Shown here: positions 1 through 6,576 of the stretch, piece after piece
How the letters are laid out: every line of letters begins with the position of its first letter
How positions within the stretch are numbered: position 1 is the first letter of the stretch
The notes under the pieces: model-generated
The model's input: only the letters and a program-made list of their open reading frames with translations
Told to the model about the DNA's origin: nothing
Databases searched by the model: none
Assembly (NCBI GenBank): GCA_031268615.1
Contig: JAIRWZ010000018.1
Coordinates: 1 to 7,048, forward strand
Direction: 5' to 3'
DNA: 7,048 bases
From: Actinomycetes bacterium
GTDB taxonomy: Bacteria > Actinomycetota > Coriobacteriia > WRKU01 > WQUG01
Position numbers and translations under genes: made by a program

Positions 1-42
1 CACTTGAGCGGACATCCGCCCGAAAGGTGTCCCTTCGTTCAG

Positions 43-1245
43 TTACTGATATCTTAGGGCTTCGATGGGGTCCAGCTTTGCGGCGCGGCGTGCCGGCCAC
101 CAGCCAAATACGATACCGATGAGCATGCAGACGCCGACAGCCAACAGGATAGGCCCAAGCGTCACCGTCGTCGTTAAAAGCCCGGTCGCGTTGACAACAG
201 CAGCCAGCGCAATGCCCAAAGCCACACCAATCAGCCCGCCCAGCGAGGTCAGCACGACTGACTCCACCAAAAACTGGGTGGTCACATTGCCCGGCGTGGC
301 GCCGATGGCTTTGCGCAGGCCGATTTCGCGCGTGCGTTCAGTCACCGTTGTCAGCATCATGTTCATAATGCCAATTCCGCCAACCACCAGCGAAATAGAG
401 GCAATGGCTGCCAACAGTGTCGTCAGCATGCCGGTAATGGTGTCAGCCATATCCAGCAGACCTGACATATTCATCACCGAAAAGTCACTGTCGTCTTTGT
501 TGGGGTCATAGCCGTGGCGCGATTTCAGCAGCGTTTCCGACTGTTCCGACAGAGCGTCCATAACGCCTTCGGACTGTCCCACCACCAGCACCGAAGAATA
601 GGACCCTTTGCCAGTCAGCGCGGAGGCCGCCGCGCTCTGCGGTACATAGACGGTTACGTCACTGGTCAGAGACTGTATGGCGCCGCCGCCTCCACTGCCC
701 GTCACGCCGACAATCGTAAAGACCACCCCGCCGATACGAATACTGTTGTTCAAAACATCCGAGTCAGGGGTGCCTTCACCCCACAGACTCGTCACCAGCC
801 CCGGTGACACAACGGCAGCGTGCGCGCCCAACTGCTCCTGGTAGGCGGTAATGAAGCGACCGGCGCCCATGTCAATGTTGCGGATGTCCTCGTAGCTTGG
901 AGTCACGCCCATTACCTGCGAGGTGATTCCCTTTTCCCCGCTGACCACCACGAAACTGCCGCTGCGCACGGCTTCAACTGCGGTCACGTTAGGCAGTTGC
1001 GTCAGGGCTTCAAGGTCACCGTCAGTCAGGCCTTCGCCCGAAGTCGCCGTGTTCGTTATCGTCACCAGATTCGTGCCAATGCTGCGGATTTGCCCCTCTA
1101 TCGAAGTCTTGGCGCCCTGTCCGATGGATATCAGTCCGATAACCGAACCAATACCAACGACAATGCCCAATATGGTCAACGCGCTGCGGGCTTTATTGGC
1201 CGACAGGGACCGCAGCGTTTCAGCAAAGATATCAAACAAGTTCAC
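43..1245 (-). CDS. MacB/FtsX-type ABC transporter permease
   Basis: This is the membrane subunit of a MacAB/YknXYZ-like exporter, which would act as a dimer with the ATPase encoded just upstream. The 400-residue product has the family layout. A first membrane helix lies near residues 20-42. A long extracytoplasmic MacB-type domain spans about 44-265, with a glycine run at 184-188. Three C-terminal helices lie near 274-299, 328-351 and 364-384. The conserved cytoplasmic coupling segment TERTREIGLRKAIGA (302-316) and the ending DPIEALRYQ are hallmarks of this family, and the length matches standalone MacB-type permeases. Translation starts at GTG 1245, which overlaps the TGA of the ATPase gene (GTGA), so translational coupling is likely. 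A GGTGG-like ribosome site lies inside the ATPase C-terminus. The stop is TAA. The substrate cannot be read from sequence; relatives export peptides, lipoproteins or macrolides. Confidence 0.95.
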   Translation of the reverse strand: MNLFDIFAETLRSLSANKARSALTILGIVVGIGSVIGLISIGQGAKTSIEGQIRSIGTNLVTITNTATSGEGLTDGDLEALTQLPNVTAVEAVRSGSFVVVSGEKGITSQVMGVTPSYEDIRNIDMGAGRFITAYQEQLGAHAAVVSPGLVTSLWGEGTPDSDVLNNSIRIGGVVFTIVGVTGSGGGGAIQSLTSDVTVYVPQSAAASALTGKGSYSSVLVVGQSEGVMDALSEQSETLLKSRHGYDPNKDDSDFSVMNMSGLLDMADTITGMLTTLLAAIASISLVVGGIGIMNMMLTTVTERTREIGLRKAIGATPGNVTTQFLVESVVLTSLGGLIGVALGIALAAVVNATGLLTTTVTLGPILLAVGVCMLIGIVFGWWPARRAAKLDPIEALRYQ

Positions 1246-2147
1246 GCGGCATCACCACCTGACGCGGAATTGCCGTCAGTATCGCGATTGACAGAGGCGC
1301 GGTCAGCGGGGGCGCGGTCGCTGCCAAACTCTCCTTCATGCAGCTCACCATCGCGAATATGCAAAATGCGGTCGGCGTGGCGTGCCACCTGCAAATCGTG
1401 CGTAATGAGTACAATGGTCGCCCCCTCATGGTGCAACTCAGAAAACATCGAAAGGACCGCCTCGCCAGTTTTGGTGTCCAGATTGCCAGTCGGCTCGTCA
1501 GCCAACAAAAGCGAAGGATGGTTGACCAAGGCCCTGGCGATAGCGACGCGCTGCATCTGACCGCCCGATATTTCGTTGCTCAGATGGTGAAACAAGTCCG
1601 GCGGCAAGCCGACCTGAGCCAGCGCCGCTTCAGCGCGGTGGCGGCGCTGCGCGCGGGCAACACCGGTATATTCCATCGGCAGAATCACGTTTTTCAGTAC
1701 CGAGGTACGCGGCAGCAAGTTAAAGGACTGAAACACAAACCCAATTTCATGCGAGCGCAGCGCAGCCAGACCGCGTTCATCGTAGTCGTCAACGTCGTGA
1801 CCATTGAGCCGGTAAACGCCGTGGGTCGGACGATCCAACAGCCCAATAATGTTCATCAGCGTCGATTTGCCACTGCCCGACGGACCCATAATAGACACAA
1901 ATTCACCCGGAGCAACGGTGAAAGACACGTCATTAAGCGCGGTCGTGTCGCCGGCAGCCGTGGTGTAGACCTTCGTGACATGGTCTAAGTCGACGACCGG
2001 CACGACCGGCACGACAGACTCCGCCGACGCAACAGACACGGCACACGTATCCGCCCCGGCTACCCCGGCCTCCCCTACTGGCGGAACCACAGGCGCCGCA
2101 GCTACCACAGCCGCCGCAGACCTCGTCTTCTGTTTTGAGTTATCCAT
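1242..2147 (-). CDS. MacB/LolD-type ABC transporter ATP-binding protein
   Basis: This is the cytoplasmic ATPase that powers the neighbouring permease. Numbered from ATG 2147 (301 aa), it carries Walker A GPSGSGKST (88-96), the Q-loop in FVFQSFNLLPR (Q140), signature ISGGQMQRVAIARAL (193-207), Walker B LLLADEP (213-219), D-loop GNLD (221-224) and the H-loop histidine in ITHD (H250). All catalytic elements are intact. The pattern is that of the MacB/LolD/YknY class. Before the nucleotide-binding domain (which begins near VVDLDHVTKVY) is an unusual extension of about 50 residues, rich in Ala, Val and Pro, partly encoded by a short tandem repeat. The C-terminus has about 25 polar, Asp/Arg/Ser-rich residues. 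GTG codons at 2156 and 2153 are possible alternative starts. ATG 2147 was preferred because an AGAGG element lies 11 nt upstream of it but only 2 nt upstream of the first GTG. The adaptor gene stops 17 bp upstream, and the stop codon overlaps the permease start. Confidence 0.94.
   Translation of the reverse strand: MDNSKQKTRSAAAVVAAAPVVPPVGEAGVAGADTCAVSVASAESVVPVVPVVDLDHVTKVYTTAAGDTTALNDVSFTVAPGEFVSIMGPSGSGKSTLMNIIGLLDRPTHGVYRLNGHDVDDYDERGLAALRSHEIGFVFQSFNLLPRTSVLKNVILPMEYTGVARAQRRHRAEAALAQVGLPPDLFHHLSNEISGGQMQRVAIARALVNHPSLLLADEPTGNLDTKTGEAVLSMFSELHHEGATIVLITHDLQVARHADRILHIRDGELHEGEFGSDRAPADRASVNRDTDGNSASGGDAA
1994..2016. repeat. 9-bp tandem repeat in the ATPase N-terminal extension
   Basis: The unit CGACCGGCA occurs twice in tandem (1994-2002 and 2003-2011), followed by a partial third copy. 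On the coding strand it gives the VVPVVPVV stretch just before the nucleotide-binding domain. It is probably a slippage-prone low-complexity tract. Confidence 0.6.
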
Positions 2148-2164
2148 ACCCACCACAGCCTCTG

Positions 2165-3643
2165 CTACGGCCTCGTGCCGGAACCCGACGCGCCACTACT
2201 GCCGCGTCCACTGCCCGACGCGCCCGGTCCATTCGGGTCACCGCTAAAGGTCCGGGGCATGCCACTGCCGCCCATCATGCCGCCGCCTAGCGACATCGAA
2301 CTGCTCGTCGCAGAATCAGCGCTGACCTCACCGGTCACGACCACGTCACCTTCCGCCAGCTCCCCGCCAGTCACCGCGGTATAACTGTCGTTTGCCAGAC
2401 CCACCTCGACGGTCACCGTTCGCAGCGACGTCGTGTCGCCATCCGGGGCAACCTGCACGGTCCACCCGCTGTCCGCGTCGCCACCAATCGCGGTATTCGG
2501 CACCATCAGCACGTCCGTAGCGCTGTCTAACACAATAGTCGCCGTCACGTTCATGCCCGGCTTCAACCGCGCGTCGGGTTCAGTCAGCTCGATTTTTACC
2601 TGATAGGTCACCAGACCACCCGACAAGGTACCCAGCGGCGCCACCTCAACAACCGTACCTTCCACCTGCAAGTCGTCAAAAGCGTCAAAGACCAGCCGTG
2701 CTTTCATGTCAACATTGACCAGGTCAACCTCGGTTTCCGTCACGCCCACAGCAAGCAGCATGGTGTTGTTGAAGTCCGCAATCTCGACCGCCGCACTGCT
2801 GCCACTGCTGCTGGAAGATGAAGTGAGTGCGTCCATGGCTGACGCCGCCTCAGAGCTGGAACTGTCACTGCTCGTGGTGCTACTGGCGCCAGACCCCCAA
2901 CTGTCGCCGTCTTTGACGTTAACCGCCACAATAGTGCCCGAAACCGGCGCCGTCACGTCGCGTTCATCACGTGTTTCCACCGCGTCAGCATAGGTAGACT
3001 TCGCACGGCTCACTTGCAGTTGAGCGCTGACGACCTGTGCCTCGGCATTGGCGACTTGCTGCTTTTTGCCCGCGCGGTTCACAGCTTCCTGGTCTTTGGC
3101 GGCTTTCTTTTCCGCCGCCGAAGGTGTGCTAAGTTGCGCTGCTGTGCCGACACTCCCACTGTCTCCGGTATCGCTGCCAAGAGAGCCGGACAAACTCGAT
3201 GATTGTTGCTGCTCAAGAATCTCTTTTGCCGTCGTCACATGCATCTTTTTTGCCGCTTTCAGACCTTGCTCGGCCGCGGTTAGCTGTTTTTTCGCGGCGC
3301 TCAGACTGCGGGAAGCTTCCGTCACCGCCGTGTTCGCGTCCTCGTCCTCCACGCGAAAGAGCAGCTCGCCTCGTTTGACGGTGTCACCAACCTTGACCTG
3401 TACGTCGTCAACCTCACCGCTTGGCACGGGATTAACGCTGCGGGTCTGCCCTGCCTCCAATTGCCCGGACGACGAAATGCTCTTTTCCAAATCGCCGCGC
3501 GTTATAGCTTCAGTCAGATACTGTGTGCCGACTGCCCCTCCGCCACCGAAGGGGCGGACAATCAGTATGACGACCACAGCCGCCACAACAATCACTGCCA
3601 GCGGTATCAGAACGTAGCTTTTCTTGAATTTTTTTGCTGCCAT
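2165..3643 (-). CDS. MacA/YknX-like periplasmic-adaptor (HlyD family) protein
   Basis: This is the membrane-fusion (adaptor) subunit of the exporter, anchored in the cytoplasmic membrane and projecting outward. The 492-residue protein has a basic N-terminus and one membrane helix (about 10-30). The first half of a lipoyl domain follows (about 58-100; VQVKVGDTVKRGELLFRVED). An Ala/Lys/Gln-rich coiled-coil hairpin spans about 103-226, split at its tip by a Ser/Gly/Asp loop (148-176). The second lipoyl half starts at DVTAPVSGTIVAVNVKDGD (229-247). A serine-rich insert (248-284) comes next, then a beta-barrel region (about 286-372) and a membrane-proximal domain (about 375-445). The tail from 446 is rich in Gly, Ser and Met. 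The start ATG 3643 overlaps the stop of the small membrane-protein gene (TAATG), with AGGAG 8-9 nt upstream. Its place before the ATPase and permease matches YknX in YknXYZ. Substrate unknown. Confidence 0.92.
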   Translation of the reverse strand: MAAKKFKKSYVLIPLAVIVVAAVVVILIVRPFGGGGAVGTQYLTEAITRGDLEKSISSSGQLEAGQTRSVNPVPSGEVDDVQVKVGDTVKRGELLFRVEDEDANTAVTEASRSLSAAKKQLTAAEQGLKAAKKMHVTTAKEILEQQQSSSLSGSLGSDTGDSGSVGTAAQLSTPSAAEKKAAKDQEAVNRAGKKQQVANAEAQVVSAQLQVSRAKSTYADAVETRDERDVTAPVSGTIVAVNVKDGDSWGSGASSTTSSDSSSSEAASAMDALTSSSSSSGSSAAVEIADFNNTMLLAVGVTETEVDLVNVDMKARLVFDAFDDLQVEGTVVEVAPLGTLSGGLVTYQVKIELTEPDARLKPGMNVTATIVLDSATDVLMVPNTAIGGDADSGWTVQVAPDGDTTSLRTVTVEVGLANDSYTAVTGGELAEGDVVVTGEVSADSATSSSMSLGGGMMGGSGMPRTFSGDPNGPGASGSGRGSSGASGSGTRP

Positions 3644-3993
3644 TACGGTATCTCCTGTTCCGGCGCGCCACTCCCACCGTCCGGAGGACGGCGTTCAGAC
3701 CGCAACTGCTCAATCTCTTCCTCGCTTAACGTTTCACCATTTGGTCCGGTCATTTGCCGCCCCTGCCCGAAGCCACCGGTACCATCAGGAAAGCGCGAGC
3801 CACTCGGCAGAAATACGATACGGCCAAAGGCAAAGAGGCCAATCACTATTAACAGCAAGGTCGCCAACACAGCGATGACTGCGATATAGACCACGTTTCC
3901 CCGTCCACCGACAGCCTTTGCCTTGGGAATCTCTGTGGCTGGTGTGGACGTACTCACTTCTGGTAGCGCTACCTTTTGTTCTGTGTCTGTCAT
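3643..3993 (-). CDS. small single-pass membrane protein, first gene of the exporter cassette
   Basis: I do not recognise a family for this 116-residue protein. A polar N-terminal segment (1-32) with several lysines is followed by one strong hydrophobic helix (about 33-56, continuing to a second hydrophobic patch IVFL at 59-62). The C-terminal segment (63-116) is rich in Gly, Pro and charged residues and includes an acidic stretch LSEEEIEQLRSERR (89-102). The positive charges before the helix suggest N-in, C-out topology. The gene is credible: AGGAG lies 8 nt before ATG 3993, and its TAA overlaps the adaptor start. Its position recalls YknW, an accessory membrane protein of Bacillus YknXYZ, but YknW is larger and multi-spanning, so this is at best a positional analogy. 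Codons 12-19 lie in a 23-bp sequence repeated upstream of the sensor kinase gene. A role in adaptor assembly is a guess. Confidence 0.85.
   Translation of the reverse strand: MTDTEQKVALPEVSTSTPATEIPKAKAVGGRGNVVYIAVIAVLATLLLIVIGLFAFGRIVFLPSGSRFPDGTGGFGQGRQMTGPNGETLSEEEIEQLRSERRPPDGGSGAPEQEIP
3651..3656 (-). promoter_or_regulatory. ribosome binding site of the adaptor gene
   Basis: AGGAGA lies upstream of ATG 3643, inside the 3' end of the preceding gene, and supports that start. The wider ACAGGAGAT is identical to the site before the small membrane-protein gene. Confidence 0.7.
3938..3960. repeat. copy of a 23-bp dispersed repeat within a coding region
   Basis: This 23-bp stretch matches 6636-6658 in the same orientation at 22 of 23 positions; the only difference is G3944 versus A6642. 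Here it encodes EVSTSTPA (residues 12-19) of the small membrane protein. At 6636-6658 it forms one end of an intergenic inverted-repeat element. A match this long is very unlikely to arise by chance in 7 kb. Confidence 0.75.
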
Positions 3994-4000
3994 GTGCCAA

Positions 4001-4006
4001 TCTCCT
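4001..4006 (-). promoter_or_regulatory. ribosome binding site of the small membrane-protein gene
   Basis: AGGAGA lies before ATG 3993 (8 nt from AGGAG) and supports translation of this otherwise unrecognised gene. The rest of the 88-bp gap 3994-4081 shows no convincing promoter or T-tailed terminator, so read-through from the regulator gene is possible. Confidence 0.7.
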
Positions 4007-4081
4007 GTCCATCCTTAGTCCTGTCGGCAAGTCGGCGACCCCCTGGGGCAATCCACCGGCTCGTATCACCGTCCATGCTCA

Positions 4082-4840
4082 TCACTCCCCCTCAAACCCC
4101 CGCATAAAGCCGTTTTCGTAGGCCAGCACTACCAGTTGTGCGCGGTCGTGCGCATCCAGTTTTGACATAATGCGGTTGACGTGCGTTTTCGCCGTAAAGC
4201 GCGAGATGAAGAGCTTTCGCGCGATATCCTCGTTGGACAGGCCGCCGGCCACCAGCAGCCAGATTTCCGCCTCGCGCGGGGTCAGCGCGTCGCGCAACCA
4301 CCGGGCGCGGTCGCTCAACGTTCCCTCGTCTCCGTTCGCGCCACTGCCCGCGCCGGCTACTGCCGCCATCTCGCCCGCGGCGAATCGCTCAATCAAGCGC
4401 CGCGTCACCGACGACGACAGCAGGGCTTCGTCAGCCGCGACCGTTCGCACGGCGCGAATCAGCTCTGCCGAATCAGCGTCTTTGAGCAGGAATCCCGACG
4501 CTCCAATCCGCAGGGCACGGTACACGTATTCATCTAAATCGAAGGTCGTCAGAATCAGCACGTGGGTCTGGGGGCAGAGAGTTCGGATTTTTTCCGTTGC
4601 TTCCAGCCCATCGACCAATGGCATACGGATGTCCATCAGTACGACATCGGGGCAGAGTTCGCGCACCGCGTTAATCGCCTCGACGCCATTTGCGGCCTCG
4701 CCCATCACGGCAATGTCGGGTTGAGCGTTCAGGATGACCCGAAAGCCGCTGCGCACCAGTTCCTGGTCGTCTGCCACAAACACCCGGATGGGGTTGTCGG
4801 GGCTGAACCTTTGCGGAGGGGAAGTCTGTTCCTCGCTCAT
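4082..4840 (-). CDS. LuxR/NarL-family two-component response regulator
   Basis: This is a cytoplasmic DNA-binding response regulator, 252 residues. The receiver domain (about 17-133) has the acidic pair D24/D25, the phospho-acceptor D70 in VVLMDIRMP, the switch threonine T98 in LILTTFD and the lysine K120 in FLLKD, so it should be fully phosphorylatable. A linker rich in Ala and Gly (about 155-180) leads to a GerE/LuxR-type helix-turn-helix (about 184-246), with LTPREAEIWLLVAGGLSNED and AKTHVNRIMSKL. The length is slightly above the usual 210-230 because of a short N-terminal extension and the linker. The start ATG 4840 overlaps the kinase TGA (ATGA), so the two are coupled and form a cognate pair. 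The exporter cassette begins 88 bp downstream and is the most likely target, though no operator can be proven from this window. Confidence 0.95.
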   Translation of the reverse strand: MSEEQTSPPQRFSPDNPIRVFVADDQELVRSGFRVILNAQPDIAVMGEAANGVEAINAVRELCPDVVLMDIRMPLVDGLEATEKIRTLCPQTHVLILTTFDLDEYVYRALRIGASGFLLKDADSAELIRAVRTVAADEALLSSSVTRRLIERFAAGEMAAVAGAGSGANGDEGTLSDRARWLRDALTPREAEIWLLVAGGLSNEDIARKLFISRFTAKTHVNRIMSKLDAHDRAQLVVLAYENGFMRGFEGE

Positions 4841-6531
4841 AGCGGCAACACCGCCCTCACCACGTATTCGCTGCTGGTTTCGTCAATGGCGGCCTCGCAG
4901 TTGCCTCCCAGCGCATGGGCGCGCTCGCTCATCCCTTCCAGGCCGTGCCCGGAAGTCGGTGTCGTGCCCTTGTTCTCGTGTGCTGCTGTGGTGTGCGCTG
5001 CTGTGGTGTCGTGCGCTGCGTCGTGCGCTGTTGTGGTGTGCGCCGTGTCCTTGTGCCCCGAATGTTTCTCCTGTTCGGGCAGTGGTTTCAGCCCGTCGTT
5101 GCGCACCTCGATGTCAAGCACCGCCATGGTCGCGGTGAGGGTCACGCTGACGGTGGTCGGCGCGTGCGCGTGGCGCAACACGTTGGTGAGCGATTCTTCG
5201 ATGATACGATAGGCGGCAATGTCAACCGCCAGCGGCAAGGTCTCCAGACCGTGTTCGTCTTCGTGTACGGTCAGCGATACCGGCAAGCCATTGTGCGCGA
5301 AGTCAGCAATCAGTTCCTGCACGTTTCGCAGGCTGGCCTGTGGGTTCAGCGGAGCGTTTTCCGCCGCGTTGCCACTGCGCAGGACACCCACGACCTGGCG
5401 CAGCTCGTCCAGCGACCGTTTTGCCGTAGCGCGAATTCCGGTCACGGCCCGACGCGCCGCCTCCTCATCGCTACCTACCACCGCTTCGGCGGCGCCGGCT
5501 TGTACGGCAATGGCTGCCAGAGAGTGGGCCGTGATGTCATGCAGCTCGCGAGCAATGCTCAGACGCTCCTCTTCAGCGCGACGGGCGATTTCAGCCTCGC
5601 GAGCGTGTTCGCGTTCCTCGGCTTCGTGCGCCGCCGCGACAATGTATTCCTGGTGCAGACGTGTCATCCGCCCCAGAGCCGCAACTGCTACCACACAAGC
5701 AACGATTTGCAGCATGCTGACGAAGGTACGCCCGCGGGACCGGTTAATGAATTCCAGCGCCAGGCCAGAGCCCGGCGGCTCTCCCTCGCCCTGCCCGCCA
5801 GTCCAGGCGCCCGCGCCGTCGCGACCGTCGCTTGAATTGCGCGGTTCAAAGGCAGCATCCGGCGGCACGCCGGGCGTTGCTTCGGGCGTTACGCCGGGCG
5901 TCACCCCGGGTTCACCCTTGCCCGTACCGTCTGTGCCGCGTTCTGGCGACGGAGAGATTTGCGACTGGGACAGTATCACGCGCGGTTTGACCATCGGCGC
6001 GAACTGGTTCACGCCCACCAACACACAGACGACCGCAATCGTGCAGACCACCAGACCTTCGGTACGCTCGCGCCGACCCACCGAATACAGCGCAATGAGC
6101 GGAGCGATGAAGGTCAGCAGGGGGTCGTGCGTCCAAAGCGACGTCGCACACTGTGCGGCCGTCACCGCCGCCAACGTCGCAATGGGCGCGCGCCGCCTCC
6201 ACACCAGCGGCACAAAACAAGCCGCCACCAGCAGCGCCGACACAATCACGGAACGCTGATGAAAGCCGGTCGCGATTTCCAGTCCATCGGTATTGATATG
6301 CAGCATAACCCTTGACGCCAGCTGCGCCGCAAACAGCTGTGCCCAGGTCACCAGCGTCAACACAACCGGAATCCCGATATCAAACAGGGGCCGGTGGGCT
6401 TTGCATACGGCCACGAACCAATCGTTCAGACCGCGCAACTGCCGCTCGCCCTTATCCGCCCAATGTCCCTGAAATTTGCTATGTTCCCCGTGTGCGTCCA
6501 TGAAACCATCATAGCCCATGCTTTCGGACAC
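4837..6531 (-). CDS. NarL/DesK-type sensor histidine kinase
   Basis: This membrane sensor kinase (564 aa from GTG 6531) pairs with the downstream regulator. The N-terminal part has about five hydrophobic segments (near 53-72, 95-110, 114-132, 136-151, 158-176). The segment FVPLVWRRRAPIATLAA resembles the membrane domain of actinobacterial kinases. A Pro/Gly/Thr-rich loop of roughly 90 residues (177-268) precedes a further helix (269-287), and a charged coiled coil (about 293-325) leads to the HisKA_3 dimerisation domain. The phospho-acceptor is H331 in ARELHDITAHSL. The HATPase domain has the N box IIEESLTNVLRHAHA (N450), the G1 box VRNDG (477-481) and the G2 box GHGLEGMSERAHALGG (528-543). 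Between G1 and G2 sits a histidine-rich insert (about 488-527), much longer than the usual ATP lid. The start is uncertain: ATG codons at 6519 and 6501 are alternatives and no site has a strong ribosome-binding sequence. Confidence 0.94.
   Translation of the reverse strand: MSESMGYDGFMDAHGEHSKFQGHWADKGERQLRGLNDWFVAVCKAHRPLFDIGIPVVLTLVTWAQLFAAQLASRVMLHINTDGLEIATGFHQRSVIVSALLVAACFVPLVWRRRAPIATLAAVTAAQCATSLWTHDPLLTFIAPLIALYSVGRRERTEGLVVCTIAVVCVLVGVNQFAPMVKPRVILSQSQISPSPERGTDGTGKGEPGVTPGVTPEATPGVPPDAAFEPRNSSDGRDGAGAWTGGQGEGEPPGSGLALEFINRSRGRTFVSMLQIVACVVAVAALGRMTRLHQEYIVAAAHEAEEREHAREAEIARRAEEERLSIARELHDITAHSLAAIAVQAGAAEAVVGSDEEAARRAVTGIRATAKRSLDELRQVVGVLRSGNAAENAPLNPQASLRNVQELIADFAHNGLPVSLTVHEDEHGLETLPLAVDIAAYRIIEESLTNVLRHAHAPTTVSVTLTATMAVLDIEVRNDGLKPLPEQEKHSGHKDTAHTTTAHDAAHDTTAAHTTAAHENKGTTPTSGHGLEGMSERAHALGGNCEAAIDETSSEYVVRAVLPL
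4976..5050. repeat. five 15-bp imperfect tandem repeats encoding a His-rich tract
   Basis: Five consecutive 15-bp units (starting at 4976, 4991, 5006, 5021 and 5036), built on GTGTGCGCTGCTGTG, lie in frame in the kinase gene. They encode pentads of the type TAHTT, TAHDA, AHDTT, AAHTT and AAHEN. The units differ at several positions but keep the 15-bp period, as expected for an array grown by slippage or unequal exchange. Confidence 0.75.
5867..5914. repeat. four 12-bp imperfect tandem repeats in the kinase loop
   Basis: Units of 12 bp (5867, 5879, 5891 and 5903), related to ACGCCGGGCGTT, encode tetrapeptides GVTP, GVTP, EATP and GVPP in the loop preceding the last membrane helix of the sensor kinase. 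The first and third units differ only in the last base. Confidence 0.65.
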
Positions 6532-6576
6532 GCCATACCGCGCCCGCCGTATTTCTCCCCATAAAGTAGACCAGCA

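Noticed and set aside
8..37. Weak stem-loops after the permease stop (CGAAAGG with CCCTTCG; GCGGA with TCCGC)
   Set aside because: One stem has a mismatch and the other only five pairs, with no T tract; the window ends too soon to call a terminator.
4040..4048. CCCCTGGGG-like palindrome in the gap between the regulator and the small membrane-protein gene
   Set aside because: The stem has almost no loop and no T tract, so neither a terminator nor a specific operator can be argued.
5219..6259. Long plus-strand open frames opposite the kinase gene (also 4915-5835 and 4170-4724)
   Set aside because: They are antisense to a gene with clear domain motifs, have Ser/Arg/Ala-rich compositions typical of shadow frames in GC-rich DNA, and show no recognisable domain.
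6555..6568. Possible promoter for the kinase: TACTTT as a -10 box on the minus strand (6563-6568) with GGGGAG (6555-6560) downstream
   Set aside because: No acceptable -35 box at 16-18 nt upstream, and the GGGGAG is too far from GTG 6531 to be a good ribosome site.
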